From Microcaldota archaeon (GTDB lineage Archaea; Micrarchaeota; Micrarchaeia; Micrarchaeales; Micrarchaeaceae): DNA of 25,055 bases. The stretch spans positions 1 to 25,055 of the forward strand of contig JAJYVI010000004.1 of NCBI GenBank assembly GCA_021792115.1, given 5' to 3'. Shown here one piece after another: positions 1-8,728 of the stretch. Position numbers and translations under genes: made by a program. The number at the start of each line of letters is the position of its first letter. The stretch's first letter is position 1. The notes below the pieces were generated by a model. That model was not told the origin of the DNA. It did not search any database and was given only the letters and a program-made list of their open reading frames with translations.

Positions 1-24
1 CCTATCCTTTATATTGGTGTTATC

Positions 25-1035
25 ATGGTAGGCGACGACGAAGAATTTACTGCTAAGTTGGCAGTGGTTGGAGTAGGTGGACAGGGAAGCAATCTTATAA
101 ACAGGTTGTATAATTCCGGGATAAAGAGCGCGAAGACAATCGCATTCAATACAGATGTAAAACATTTGCATATGATAAATGCGCACAAAAAAGTGCTTAT
201 AGGGAAGGATCTTACGCGAGGATTAGGTGCAGGAGGATATCCTGAAATAGGATCAAAAGCTGCTGAGATTAGCAAAGAAGAAATTAGAGAAGCAATATCA
301 GGATTTGATTTAGTATTTGTCGCAACAGGCGCAGGAGGAGGAACAGGAGGCGGAGCAGCTCCAATCATCGCAAGAATGGCAAAGGAGCAGGGAAGCCTAG
401 TGGTTTCATTTGCTACATACCCATTTGCAATTGAGAGAAGTAGAAAACAAAAAGCAGATTGGACAATAAATGAGCTTAGCAAGAATTCTGATTCAACAAT
501 AATCCTTGAAAATGATTTACTTCTGAGTTATGCGCCTAACTTGCAGATAGAAAAGGCTTTTGAGCTTATAGATAGCATAGCTGCAAATGCAGTCCGCGGA
601 ATTGCTGATACTATATCTCTGCCAAGTCTTATAAATCTTGATTTTGCAGATGTCAGAGCAATACTTGCAAATACAGGGACAGCAGTAATTAATATAGGAT
701 CTGGATACGGCCCTGACAAGGTAGAAAAGGCAATACATTCAACGCTTTCACATCCTTTGCTTAATGTTGACAAGGAAGGTGCAAAGAGCGCACTTATACA
801 GGTCAATGGAGGCACTTCTCTTACAATAGAAGAAGCAACAAAGGTTGGAGAGGGCGTTACAGTAGATCTTGATGCAAAAGCAAATGTCATCTTTGGCGCA
901 AGGCTAACTCCAGAGCTAAATGATAAGATACAGGTTACCTCCATAATAACAGGAGTCAAACCAAGGCTTGGAGAAGTAATATTTAAGAAAGATGAAAGAA
1001 GTGCAGTTGACATGAGCCTTGAAGCAGTTCTCTGA
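25..1035 (+). CDS. ftsZ: Cell division GTPase FtsZ
   Basis: Tubulin/FtsZ-family GTPase of 336 residues that would polymerise at midcell to form the division ring. The N-terminal nucleotide-binding half carries VGVGGQGSN near residues 15-23 and the tubulin signature loop GAGGGTGGG at residues 102-110. The T7 synergy loop NLDFAD (N204, D206, D209) supplies the acidic residues that hydrolyse GTP in the neighbouring subunit, so the enzyme looks intact. The C-terminal domain is present but short, with no obvious long linker or conserved tail peptide. The chosen ATG has a GGTG Shine-Dalgarno at 16-19, five bases upstream. Whether it is FtsZ1 or FtsZ2 of archaea cannot be told by eye. A very T-rich stretch follows the stop. 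Confidence 0.95.
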   Translation: MVGDDEEFTAKLAVVGVGGQGSNLINRLYNSGIKSAKTIAFNTDVKHLHMINAHKKVLIGKDLTRGLGAGGYPEIGSKAAEISKEEIREAISGFDLVFVATGAGGGTGGGAAPIIARMAKEQGSLVVSFATYPFAIERSRKQKADWTINELSKNSDSTIILENDLLLSYAPNLQIEKAFELIDSIAANAVRGIADTISLPSLINLDFADVRAILANTGTAVINIGSGYGPDKVEKAIHSTLSHPLLNVDKEGAKSALIQVNGGTSLTIEEATKVGEGVTVDLDAKANVIFGARLTPELNDKIQVTSIITGVKPRLGEVIFKKDERSAVDMSLEAVL

Positions 1036-1100
1036 TTTGTTTTTGTTTTTCCTTTTTTTATTTTATCTTTTATTTTATCTTTTTCTATTTTTTTTCTTAT
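1036..1100 (+). terminator. Oligo-T transcription terminator after ftsZ
   Basis: Immediately after the ftsZ stop there are about 65 bases with repeated runs of five to eight T on the coding strand and no hairpin. Archaeal RNA polymerase terminates at such oligo-T tracts, so this is the probable end of the ftsZ transcript. Confidence 0.6.
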
Positions 1101-1315
1101 CCAATTAGCCGTAAGTAAATACTAATAATGTAAAGTTTACTTGGTAATATAGCAGATTGCGGTATACAGGATAAATTACCATAAATAGTTATATATTTTA
1201 GGTTAGGTAAATACATATTTCATAAATATGCATGCAATTGAAAAACAAAAATAATTAAAGTCATCATCAAAAATCAATGCAGTAAATATAATATGCAGGA
1301 CTGCATCGTGATAAT

Positions 1316-2311
1316 ATGATTCCAGAAAATCTTAAGAAAATAATGCAGAAGCAGGGCTACCATTTTGTAGGTAATCATTCAGCTATAAAAATCTGTGAAT
1401 ATACAGCAAATGCACTGCGCGGCAGAGAATCTTGCTATAAGAGCAAGTTCTATGGAATCGACACTGCGAGATGCATGCAGACAAGCTTGTCTATAGGATG
1501 TGATCTTTCCTGCAGATTCTGCTGGAGAATGATCCCTGATGAAATAAATATAAAATGGAATGAGCTAAATGCAGTAGAGCCTGATGACCCTGATTTAATA
1601 ATAAATGGGTTTTTGGATGAGCAAAGGAGGATTGTAAGTGGGTATAAATCAGGAGGTGACATTGAAATATGGCGTAGGGCAAACCATCCTGTGCATGTTG
1701 CAATAAGTCTCACAGGGGAATCCTTATTCTATAGACGTATTAATGAGATTATACTATCTTTCCATGCGCATGGAATTTCAACATTTATTGTTAGCAATGG
1801 TACACTTCCAGAAGTAATAGAAAAGCTTGAACCTCCTACTCAGTTTTACATATCTTTGCAGGCTCCAAACAAGGAGCTGTATATGCTGGTTACGAGACCA
1901 AAGCTTAAGTCATCATGGCAGAGGTTCTTGAAATCGTTGAAAATAATGAGATCTATAAAAACGAGAACTGCATTAAGAATGTCATTGATAAAAGGTCTAA
2001 ATATGTCAGATCCTGAAGGTTATGCAGAACTTATAAAGCTTGCAATGCCTATGTACATTGAGGTAAAGGGTTTTTCATTTGTCGGCGGCGCTAGAAGCCC
2101 AAGCAGAAATCTGCATTATGAAGACATGCCTTCCTATAAAGAGGTAAAGGAGTTTGCAGAGCTGATTGCAAAGCATACAGGCTATAAAGTATCAAATGAG
2201 CATGAAAAAAGTAGGATTGTACTGCTTTCTCGGGATGATGATGCAGAAAAAAATGCAAAGATAAATTTTAAAGCGCTGTATGGATCTTCGTCAGACAAAA
2301 CTTATAAATGA
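1316..2311 (+). CDS. taw1: tRNA 4-demethylwyosine synthase (TYW1/Taw1), radical SAM
   Basis: Radical SAM enzyme of 331 residues that condenses N1-methylguanosine-37 of tRNA-Phe with pyruvate carbons to give 4-demethylwyosine. The radical SAM motif CDLSCRFC places C62, C66 and C69. Three further cysteines, C27, C40 and C53, are each 13 residues apart, exactly the pattern that holds the second [4Fe-4S] cluster in archaeal TYW1. Motifs such as SLTGE near residue 137 and the family ending are present, and the length matches archaeal Taw1. The start follows a CGTGAT Shine-Dalgarno-like site. The next gene starts four bases before this stop (ATGA overlap), so the two are cotranslated. Catalytically complete as far as can be seen. 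Confidence 0.93.
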   Translation: MIPENLKKIMQKQGYHFVGNHSAIKICEYTANALRGRESCYKSKFYGIDTARCMQTSLSIGCDLSCRFCWRMIPDEINIKWNELNAVEPDDPDLIINGFLDEQRRIVSGYKSGGDIEIWRRANHPVHVAISLTGESLFYRRINEIILSFHAHGISTFIVSNGTLPEVIEKLEPPTQFYISLQAPNKELYMLVTRPKLKSSWQRFLKSLKIMRSIKTRTALRMSLIKGLNMSDPEGYAELIKLAMPMYIEVKGFSFVGGARSPSRNLHYEDMPSYKEVKEFAELIAKHTGYKVSNEHEKSRIVLLSRDDDAEKNAKINFKALYGSSSDKTYK

Positions 2312-2886
2312 ATGATTTAATGATCACACCTAACATCGGTTTAAAAGAAATTTATGTCGTTACTTCAAATAAAGGCAAGATAAAAGAGTTGACTGCACTG
2401 CTTGGTAGGAGGTTACAAGTTGCAGATATTGATTTATCTGAAGTACAATCTATTTCAGTAAAAGAAGTGGCAATAGACAAAGCAATGCGTGCATATTCAA
2501 AAATTGGGAAGCCTGTTCTTGTAGAAGATACTGGTTTATATATAGATTCTTTCAATGGCTTTCCTGGTGCGCTGGTAAAATGGGTTTATAATGCAGTAGG
2601 TAATGATGGAATTTGTAGCATGATGAAGAATGCAAAAACAAGAAAGGCATATGCAGAGACCTGTGTATGCTTATATGATGGATTAAAGCCAAAAGTATTT
2701 ACAAGCAGGCTATCTGGAATTATTGTAGAATCCCCAAGAGGCAATAAAGATTTTGGATGGGGTCCGATTTTCCAACCGAACGGCCATAAAGAAACTTTTG
2801 GCGAGATGGACAGAAAAATAAAAAATACTATTTCAATGCGTGCAAAGGCACTTGCAAAGCTTAAAAAATATCTAATTTCAAATTAA
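2308..2886 (+). CDS. XTP/dITP pyrophosphatase (RdgB/HAM1 family)
   Basis: House-cleaning nucleotide pyrophosphatase of 192 residues that removes XTP, ITP and dITP from the nucleotide pool. Family motifs in order: TSNKGKIKEL after the first strand, EDTGLYIDSFNGFPG in the middle (acidic metal site and purine pocket), and FGWGPIF followed by TFGEM near the C-terminus. The usual SHR triplet near the end is SMR here, so the histidine is replaced by methionine. The ATG overlaps the taw1 stop as ATGA. An internal alternative start at residue 5 is possible. About 15 residues precede the first strand, slightly more than usual. Confidence 0.9.
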   Translation: MNDLMITPNIGLKEIYVVTSNKGKIKELTALLGRRLQVADIDLSEVQSISVKEVAIDKAMRAYSKIGKPVLVEDTGLYIDSFNGFPGALVKWVYNAVGNDGICSMMKNAKTRKAYAETCVCLYDGLKPKVFTSRLSGIIVESPRGNKDFGWGPIFQPNGHKETFGEMDRKIKNTISMRAKALAKLKKYLISN

Positions 2887-3009
2887 TGTTATATTATATT
2901 ATTTTAATTTATTTTTAATCTACTGCATCAATCTTCATCAATTATAAATATCCTCATAATAATATAAAATAAAGCGAAATAAAAATAAGTTAAATTTATT
3001 AAATAAATC

Positions 3010-3040
3010 TTTTATCCGTCCTGCAGGAGGCGGGATAAAA
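3010..3040. repeat. Imperfect hairpin / inverted repeat
   Basis: Outer arms TTTTATCC and GGATAAAA enclose a second palindrome TCCTGCAGGA, with small asymmetric loops. It is a GC-rich island in very AT-rich intergenic DNA, about 70 bases before the next gene. It could be a protein-binding site, an RNA hairpin or a remnant of a small repeat element. No second copy was noticed in the window. Confidence 0.4.
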
Positions 3041-3111
3041 ACATTAACTTAATCTATTACAAGTTCTGTATACATAGATTATGACTTTATATGCTTTAGG
3101 ATGATCTGTTA

Positions 3112-4428
3112 ATGTACTTTGTATTAAATATGCTAGGCATTATACATGATATCATTTCAATCAGATTTCAGGAAATTCTATTCACTATCGGTATTATTGT
3201 TTCTGCCGTAGGGTTGGCAGTGTCTGCTATTTTTTCATTTAACGATATCTCAAGTATTTTTAAACATCTTAAGTTTAGAAATGCTAGCATTGTATTGTTG
3301 TTGGTCGTTATATTTGTTTTTTTAATGCTTGAATTTACAGTTATAAAATCGACTCAGAGGGTATTTTTTGATGATGTAATTTATCAATCACAGGCACTAT
3401 ACCTTATCAGGACTGGCCAGGCAGTAATGTGCAATTATGGCACTCCTTTCCAATGCTTTACAAATTACATGTTCCATGAACCCATTGGCACTGCATTTAA
3501 TATTGCAATAGGTTATGCAATATTTGGAATAAATCAGGCTGCAGCATATAATGTACAGCTTGCATTAGCTACAATTTGCATAGCTATTGTTTTTTTTATC
3601 TCATTTCTATTGTTTAAAGATCATAGCGCAGCGCTATTCTCCGCAGCATTTTTTGCAATGAGCCCCACATTGCTCGTCTGGGCAAAGCCAGTAACATCTG
3701 ATTTAGAAATGATGTTTTATGCGTCTTTAAGCATTTTTTTTATGATCATTTTTATCTATAAGAAGAATATCAGAACATTTTCAGCCCTTGCATTTTCTAT
3801 GGTCCTACTTACATATATGAAAATAAATGCTCTAATCTATCTTTTTCTTTTACCCATACTCTTTGTAATAATTGACGGAGAAAATATAATAAAATCAATC
3901 AAAAATAATATTCATAGGCTTATTATGTTTTTTAAAAGCAATAATACTATAAATATGCTGCTTGTGCTTTTTTTAGTTATAGGCCTAATGCCTGAACTTT
4001 TCTTTTCTTATAATGAGCTTACAACTGCACCTTTTGGATACGAAAATGCACAGGTGCAATACAGTTGTAGCGTAGGAGTAATTACTCCGCATTCTAAATT
4101 CAGTGCAGAATATTTTATAGCAAACTTGTGCACTAATTTATATTTTTGGCTAGATAAGTTTAAATCACAAGGCATTTTCCAACCTGTATTATTTACTGTA
4201 TTTTCAATCTTTGGCGCTGCCATGATGGCAGTGTATAAAAGAAGAACTTTTTTAATGATTGCATTTTGGTTTTTGGCAATCTTTATTTCATATACTGCTT
4301 TTTATGCAGGCGCAGTAACCTATGGGTCTGATTGGCGATTTATATTAGGTGTTATTGTGCAGGCAAGTCTTTTTGCAGGTTTCTGCGCAGCAGGAATCCT
4401 GAAATTTATAAAATATTTAATGCGATAA
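3112..4428 (+). CDS. GT-C fold membrane glycosyltransferase (PMT/ArnT-like)
   Basis: Integral membrane protein of 438 residues with roughly ten hydrophobic spans. After the second span the first outside loop carries FFDD (D87, D88), the acidic pair expected for GT-C transferases that use polyprenyl-phosphate sugars. The pattern continues with a HEPIG motif and the alternating spans typical of the PMT_2/ArnT group (for example AAFFAMSPTLLVWAKP around residues 180-195). It probably moves a lipid-linked sugar onto a lipid or surface protein outside the membrane. The next gene starts one base after the stop, so the two form an operon. Family assignment rests on topology and the DD motif; substrate unknown. 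Confidence 0.7.
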   Translation: MYFVLNMLGIIHDIISIRFQEILFTIGIIVSAVGLAVSAIFSFNDISSIFKHLKFRNASIVLLLVVIFVFLMLEFTVIKSTQRVFFDDVIYQSQALYLIRTGQAVMCNYGTPFQCFTNYMFHEPIGTAFNIAIGYAIFGINQAAAYNVQLALATICIAIVFFISFLLFKDHSAALFSAAFFAMSPTLLVWAKPVTSDLEMMFYASLSIFFMIIFIYKKNIRTFSALAFSMVLLTYMKINALIYLFLLPILFVIIDGENIIKSIKNNIHRLIMFFKSNNTINMLLVLFLVIGLMPELFFSYNELTTAPFGYENAQVQYSCSVGVITPHSKFSAEYFIANLCTNLYFWLDKFKSQGIFQPVLFTVFSIFGAAMMAVYKRRTFLMIAFWFLAIFISYTAFYAGAVTYGSDWRFILGVIVQASLFAGFCAAGILKFIKYLMR

Positions 4429-4429
4429 A

Positions 4430-4903
4430 ATGACTAGGCCTAAAATAATGCATATTTGGAAACTGATAGCCGAAACTCTATTAATTTTATTTATACTTGC
4501 ACTTATATTTTATCCTGTTTATGTATTGATTCCAAAATTATCATCTAATACAAATGTAATTCCTGGTAAGACTGCAAGATTCTATCAGAATTTTGTGTAT
4601 AATAGCAGTAATGAAATACCTGTCAACTGCCTTGTTTTTACATTTGATCCTACTCTATTTTCTCTGAATAATAGAACCTCAATGCAGTTTGTAAATTTAT
4701 ATAATTTTTCTCTTATCCAAAACCTGTCGGGGAAGTATTCATGTCTTGTTGCAGATTATGGATATTGGTGTTATACGCAATATGCACATTATTGTACAAA
4801 CCTATCACAATACTATGAAATGGTACCTATAAAAATAATAAATGATACAGGGCTTACATTTGGATTTTATTATATTAAGCTAAATAACATTAGCAAAAGC
4901 TGA
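4430..4903 (+). CDS. Membrane-anchored, sequon-rich extracytoplasmic protein
   Basis: Protein of 157 residues with no family I recognise. A single hydrophobic segment at about residues 12-33 acts as signal anchor, leaving about 120 residues outside. That part has four cysteines (67, 105, 114, 122), enough for two disulfides, and seven N-x-S/T sequons (at N58, N81, N92, N98, N124, N138, N153), a high density for its size. It begins one base after the GT-C glycosyltransferase stop and ends nine bases from the convergent GT2 gene. The context suggests an accessory or substrate of the glycosyltransferase; this is inference. Confidence 0.75.
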   Translation: MTRPKIMHIWKLIAETLLILFILALIFYPVYVLIPKLSSNTNVIPGKTARFYQNFVYNSSNEIPVNCLVFTFDPTLFSLNNRTSMQFVNLYNFSLIQNLSGKYSCLVADYGYWCYTQYAHYCTNLSQYYEMVPIKIINDTGLTFGFYYIKLNNISKS

Positions 4904-4912
4904 CTTAAAATA

Positions 4913-5581
4913 TTATATATTTTTCAATATCACTGACAATATAATAAGACCATCCCGCAGTGCCATTAGCTTTCCCGCTCCTGTATATCTTTTTCTTTCA
5001 AAGCTAGGAATTTCGAGCACCTTAAGACCCTGCTTTTTTGCTTTAATGCTTATTTCTGTTTCAATGCCAAAACTTGCTTCTTTCAAATTTAATTTTTTCA
5101 GCGCCTTTTTTGAAAAACTTCTATAGCCATAGCATATATCTGTGTATTTTGATCCATATATAGAGTTTATAAGCCATATAAAGAAATAATTGCCTAACTT
5201 CCTGACAAAAGATATGTCATCTGAACCACCGCCATCTAAAAATCTTGAACCCATGCATACGTCATAACCAGAGTCTATTGCAGATATAAGTCTTCTAAGT
5301 TCTGTTGGTTTATGGGACAGATCTGCATCCATAAATATTACTATATCTCCTTTTGATTTTGAAATTCCTTTGATAAGGGCAGACCCTTTACCTCCTTTGT
5401 TAAAGTAAATCTTTGCCCCATTATCTCTTGCAATTTTTACAGTTCTATCTATAGAATATCCATCAACAACAATTATTTCTGGTTTTATATAATTAATCTC
5501 TTTATTTATTGAAAAAAGCAATCTAGCTATATTGCCTTCTTCATTTAATGTCGGAATTATTATACTTACTGATGGCGTCAT
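4913..5581 (-). CDS. GT2 family glycosyltransferase (dolichyl-phosphate sugar synthase-like)
   Basis: GT-A fold transferase of 222 residues. The start SIIIPTLNEEGNI (residues 6-18), VVDGYSIDRT (38-47) and the metal-binding DAD at residues 85-87 inside FMDADLSH mark a family-2 enzyme close to dolichol-phosphate mannose/glucose synthases. It ends without the C-terminal membrane spans found in some relatives, matching the short archaeal form. It would load a nucleotide sugar onto a polyprenyl phosphate at the inner membrane face. The product is what a GT-C enzyme such as the one encoded at 3112-4428 uses, and the two genes are convergent neighbours with one small gene between. Donor sugar unknown. 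Confidence 0.85.
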   Translation of the reverse strand: MTPSVSIIIPTLNEEGNIARLLFSINKEINYIKPEIIVVDGYSIDRTVKIARDNGAKIYFNKGGKGSALIKGISKSKGDIVIFMDADLSHKPTELRRLISAIDSGYDVCMGSRFLDGGGSDDISFVRKLGNYFFIWLINSIYGSKYTDICYGYRSFSKKALKKLNLKEASFGIETEISIKAKKQGLKVLEIPSFERKRYTGAGKLMALRDGLIILSVILKNI

Positions 5582-5702
5582 CTGTATCTTACTTTAATTA
5601 AATTTAGCTTAGTTATTTTATATTAATTGAAGTATATTTTTATTAATTTAGTTATTATATACTGCTATGTTACTAAATCATTTTAAATAATAGGTAGATA
5701 AA

Positions 5703-6311
5703 ATGATAAAGGCAATTATATTTGATATGGGAGGCGTAATTGTTGATTATAAAGAAGAACAGTATTATGATTATTTGTCAAAAAAATATAATATAAATAG
5801 AGCGCTGATTCCAAAAGTTTTTGATCCATTAATAGAAGAAATGGAATGCGGAAAGATGAAATTAAGTGAAATGCTGCAAATCGTCTCAAAAAAATTAGGG
5901 ATAACTAAAGAAGAGATAGAATGGACTTCTGCATTTAAGAGGATCGGAAAGCGCAATGAAAAAATGCTTAAACTACTAAAAATACTTTCAAAAAATTATA
6001 AAGTTTACCTGCTTTCTAATATAAGTAAATCAAGGTATATTGAAGCTTTAAAAGATTTTATTAACAATGAAACAAATTTATTTGATAAGCGATTTGCATC
6101 ATGTTATATAGGATTTAGAAAGCCGGATAAGAGAATATATAGGTATGTTTTAAAAAATATAAATGTCAAGGCAGATGAAGCAGTTTTTATAGATGACCGC
6201 GAAGAAAATATTAAGGGCGCAGAATTAGTAGGTATAAATGGGATATTATTTACGAATTATACTACTGTAGTTTCGAGTATGAAAAAACTTGGCATTAAAT
6301 GCAGTAAATAA
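5703..6311 (+). CDS. HAD superfamily hydrolase (YihX-like phosphatase)
   Basis: Protein of 202 residues with all four HAD motifs: IFDMGGV with nucleophile D8 (the usual second Asp is glycine, as in YihX and epoxide-hydrolase N-domain relatives), LLSNIS with the motif II serine, FRKPDKRIY with the motif III lysine, and VFIDDREENI with the motif IV acidic pair. A helical cap follows motif I, as in subclass IA. It probably removes phosphate from a small metabolite; substrate not predictable. Divergent from the GT2 gene across a 121-base AT-rich promoter region, and 54 bases ahead of the proline dehydrogenase gene. Confidence 0.85.
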   Translation: MIKAIIFDMGGVIVDYKEEQYYDYLSKKYNINRALIPKVFDPLIEEMECGKMKLSEMLQIVSKKLGITKEEIEWTSAFKRIGKRNEKMLKLLKILSKNYKVYLLSNISKSRYIEALKDFINNETNLFDKRFASCYIGFRKPDKRIYRYVLKNINVKADEAVFIDDREENIKGAELVGINGILFTNYTTVVSSMKKLGIKCSK

Positions 6312-6365
6312 GACGGCATTAAATGTAAATTATATAAAGCCTGATACGGTATATTATATATTCTG

Positions 6366-7247
6366 ATGAACTCTATGTGCTTAAATTCAGTTATTGAAAA
6401 AATTTTTGCAGGAACTTGGATTGCAGGACCAAGCATAGAAGATGCTATCTCTGAAGCGCATAAATTCAATGCTGTAAAAATAAATGGGATAATAAATTAT
6501 TTAGGCGAGGAATTTAATAAAATAAAAAATGTTGATAATGCTGTAGAAATCTATATTGCGGTTATAAAAGAAATTCGGAAAAAGCATATTAATTCAGACA
6601 TTTCAGTAAAACCTACACAATTGGGCATACTAATAAATGAAAAAGTTTTTGAGGATAACTACTTGAAGCTATTGCATTTCGCAAAAAAATATAATGTTTT
6701 TATATGGCTTGATATGGAAAATGCAAAGTACGTAAATTCCACAATCAAGGCATATCTTAATGGGCTTAATACTAAAAATAGCGGTATATGTATACAGGCT
6801 TATTTGAAAAGGAGTATAAAAGATATCAAAAAAATAGTTGCTAGACAAGGTATTATCCGACTTGTAAAGGGTGCATATGTAGAAAATAAGAGAATATCTT
6901 ATAATTCATGGGACAAAACAACAGAAAATTATAAGCGGTTACTTCTTTACTTGTTTAAAAATTCAGATAATTTCACAATTGCTACACATGATCTCCAAAT
7001 AATAAAATATGCAGAGGATTTAAATGAAAAATACAATAAAACTATTAATTTTGCTATGCTAAAAGGTATTAAAAATAGGCGTCTTATGGCGCTTGCAAAA
7101 AAATATTCTGCCTATGTTTATATACCATTTGGAACTGCATGGTTGCAATATTCTATTAGGCGTCTTAGAGAGGCAGGGCATTTAAAATTAATACTTAAGT
7201 CATTATTGGAAGATCAGAGTATTGAAAAATATAAAAATGGTGCTTGA
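6366..7247 (+). CDS. Proline dehydrogenase (PutA/PRODH fold)
   Basis: Flavin enzyme of 293 residues, the size of monofunctional PRODH, expected to oxidise proline to pyrroline-5-carboxylate with FAD. Family motifs appear in order: AGTWIAGPSIEDA near the N-terminus, NYLGEE, ISVKPTQLGI, WLDMENA, QAYLKRS, RLVKGAY, ATHD, and the C-terminal YIPFGTAWLQYSIRRLREAG. The last holds the arginine pair and glutamate that bind the proline carboxylate and flavin, so it looks active. It differs from the hyperthermophile PDH complexes. Its stop directly abuts the ATG of prolyl-tRNA synthetase, so the two share a transcript. No P5C dehydrogenase is in the window. Confidence 0.85.
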   Translation: MNSMCLNSVIEKIFAGTWIAGPSIEDAISEAHKFNAVKINGIINYLGEEFNKIKNVDNAVEIYIAVIKEIRKKHINSDISVKPTQLGILINEKVFEDNYLKLLHFAKKYNVFIWLDMENAKYVNSTIKAYLNGLNTKNSGICIQAYLKRSIKDIKKIVARQGIIRLVKGAYVENKRISYNSWDKTTENYKRLLLYLFKNSDNFTIATHDLQIIKYAEDLNEKYNKTINFAMLKGIKNRRLMALAKKYSAYVYIPFGTAWLQYSIRRLREAGHLKLILKSLLEDQSIEKYKNGA

Positions 7248-8687
7248 ATGGTTCAGTTTGATGGAATAACTGTTAAAAAGTCAGAATTTTCAGAGTGGTA
7301 TACCCAAGCCCTTATAAAATCAGAATTTTTTGACTATAGCTCTGTTTCTGGATGCATTGTATTTAGACCTGATGGCTACTTTATATGGGAATCTATTCAG
7401 AAATTTACAGATCTTGCATTTAAGAATGAAGGCATAAAGAATGCATATTTCCCACTGCTTATACCAGAAAAACTGTTTGAAAAGGAAAAAGAACATGTAG
7501 AGGGGTTTAATCCAGAAGTTGCATGGGTTATGCAAGTAGGTAATTCAAAGCTTGATGAAAAGCTTGCTATACGACCGACATCAGAAACAATAATATATGA
7601 TAGCGTATCAAAATGGATAAAATCTTGGAGAGATCTACCTTTGCGCCTTAACCAGTGGTGCAGCGTAGTACGTTGGGAATTTAAGCATCCTACGCCACTG
7701 TTAAGGACTCGTGAATTTTTATGGAATGAAGGGCATACTATATTTGCAACACAGGAAGAAGCAAACTCCGAGAGAGATAGGATATTGCAAATTTATTCTA
7801 CAATCTTAAAAGAGTATTTAGCATTGCCTGGAATTATTGGGCAAAAAACCGAATCTGAGAAGTTCGCAGGCGCAGAAGCTAGCTACAGTATAGAATTTAT
7901 TATGCCTGATGGTAAAATGATACAAGGGCCAGATTTTCATAATGATGGCCAGAATTTTGCAAAGGCTTTTGATATAAAATTTCTTGATAAAGAAGGTAAA
8001 AACCAGTACGCATACCAGAATACTTTTGCAATAACAACAAGAGTTATAGGTGCTATGCTTGCAATACATGGCGATGACAAAGGATTGGTTATTCCACCGA
8101 AAGTTTCACGCATTCAGATAGTAATAGTACCTATATACAACAATGAATCTAAAGAGGAGGTGCTTTCATATAGCAATAAAATATACACCGAGCTAAATAA
8201 AGATTTTAGAGTTCTACTTGATGATGTTGATATTTATTCACCAGGCAATAAATTTAACAGATATGAATTGCGTGGCATACCATTAAGGATTGAAATAGGC
8301 ATTAAAGAAAGCAGAGAAAATGCTCTTACTATTGTAAGACGGGACCTAATGAAAAAAGAGAAGATAGAAAACAAAGGCATTACTAGTCAGTTAAGCAATA
8401 TACTATATAATATGCATGAAGACATGTACAAGAAAGCAAAAGAAGCTCTAAGCAATGCGATAGTGATAGTAAATAACTATGATGAACTTAAAAAAGCACT
8501 TTCAGATGCAAAAATTGCGCAAGCTGCATGGTGTGGAAGTGACCAATGTGAAAAAACTATAAAGTCAGATACCCTTGCAAAGTCAACAAATATGCCTTTT
8601 GATGCCCAGCAAGGCATTGAGAAAAAGAAATGCGTTTACTGCGGGAATGTTGCAAAACATATTGTAAATTTTGCTAAATCTTATTAA
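7248..8687 (+). CDS. proS: Prolyl-tRNA synthetase, archaeal/eukaryal type
   Basis: Class II synthetase of 479 residues charging tRNA-Pro. The start motif EFSEWY, the RPTSE proline/ATP pocket (about residues 108-112), motif 2 VVRWEFKHPTPLLRTREF and motif 3 around GAMLAIHGDDKGL are intact. An anticodon-binding domain begins near IQIVIVPIY. The C-terminal domain carries cysteines (WCGSDQC and CVYCG) of the archaeal zinc-binding extension, and the protein ends in tyrosine as these enzymes do. There is no editing insertion, as expected for this type. The ATG follows the proline dehydrogenase TGA with no gap. Confidence 0.96.
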   Translation: MVQFDGITVKKSEFSEWYTQALIKSEFFDYSSVSGCIVFRPDGYFIWESIQKFTDLAFKNEGIKNAYFPLLIPEKLFEKEKEHVEGFNPEVAWVMQVGNSKLDEKLAIRPTSETIIYDSVSKWIKSWRDLPLRLNQWCSVVRWEFKHPTPLLRTREFLWNEGHTIFATQEEANSERDRILQIYSTILKEYLALPGIIGQKTESEKFAGAEASYSIEFIMPDGKMIQGPDFHNDGQNFAKAFDIKFLDKEGKNQYAYQNTFAITTRVIGAMLAIHGDDKGLVIPPKVSRIQIVIVPIYNNESKEEVLSYSNKIYTELNKDFRVLLDDVDIYSPGNKFNRYELRGIPLRIEIGIKESRENALTIVRRDLMKKEKIENKGITSQLSNILYNMHEDMYKKAKEALSNAIVIVNNYDELKKALSDAKIAQAAWCGSDQCEKTIKSDTLAKSTNMPFDAQQGIEKKKCVYCGNVAKHIVNFAKSY

Positions 8688-8728
8688 CTTAAATTCAGCT
8701 AATGCAATAACTCCAGCATTTATATAAT

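Noticed and set aside
528..1013. Long open frames antisense to ftsZ
   Set aside because: Low-complexity Ser/Ile-rich shadow of the ftsZ codon pattern; ftsZ itself is unambiguous.
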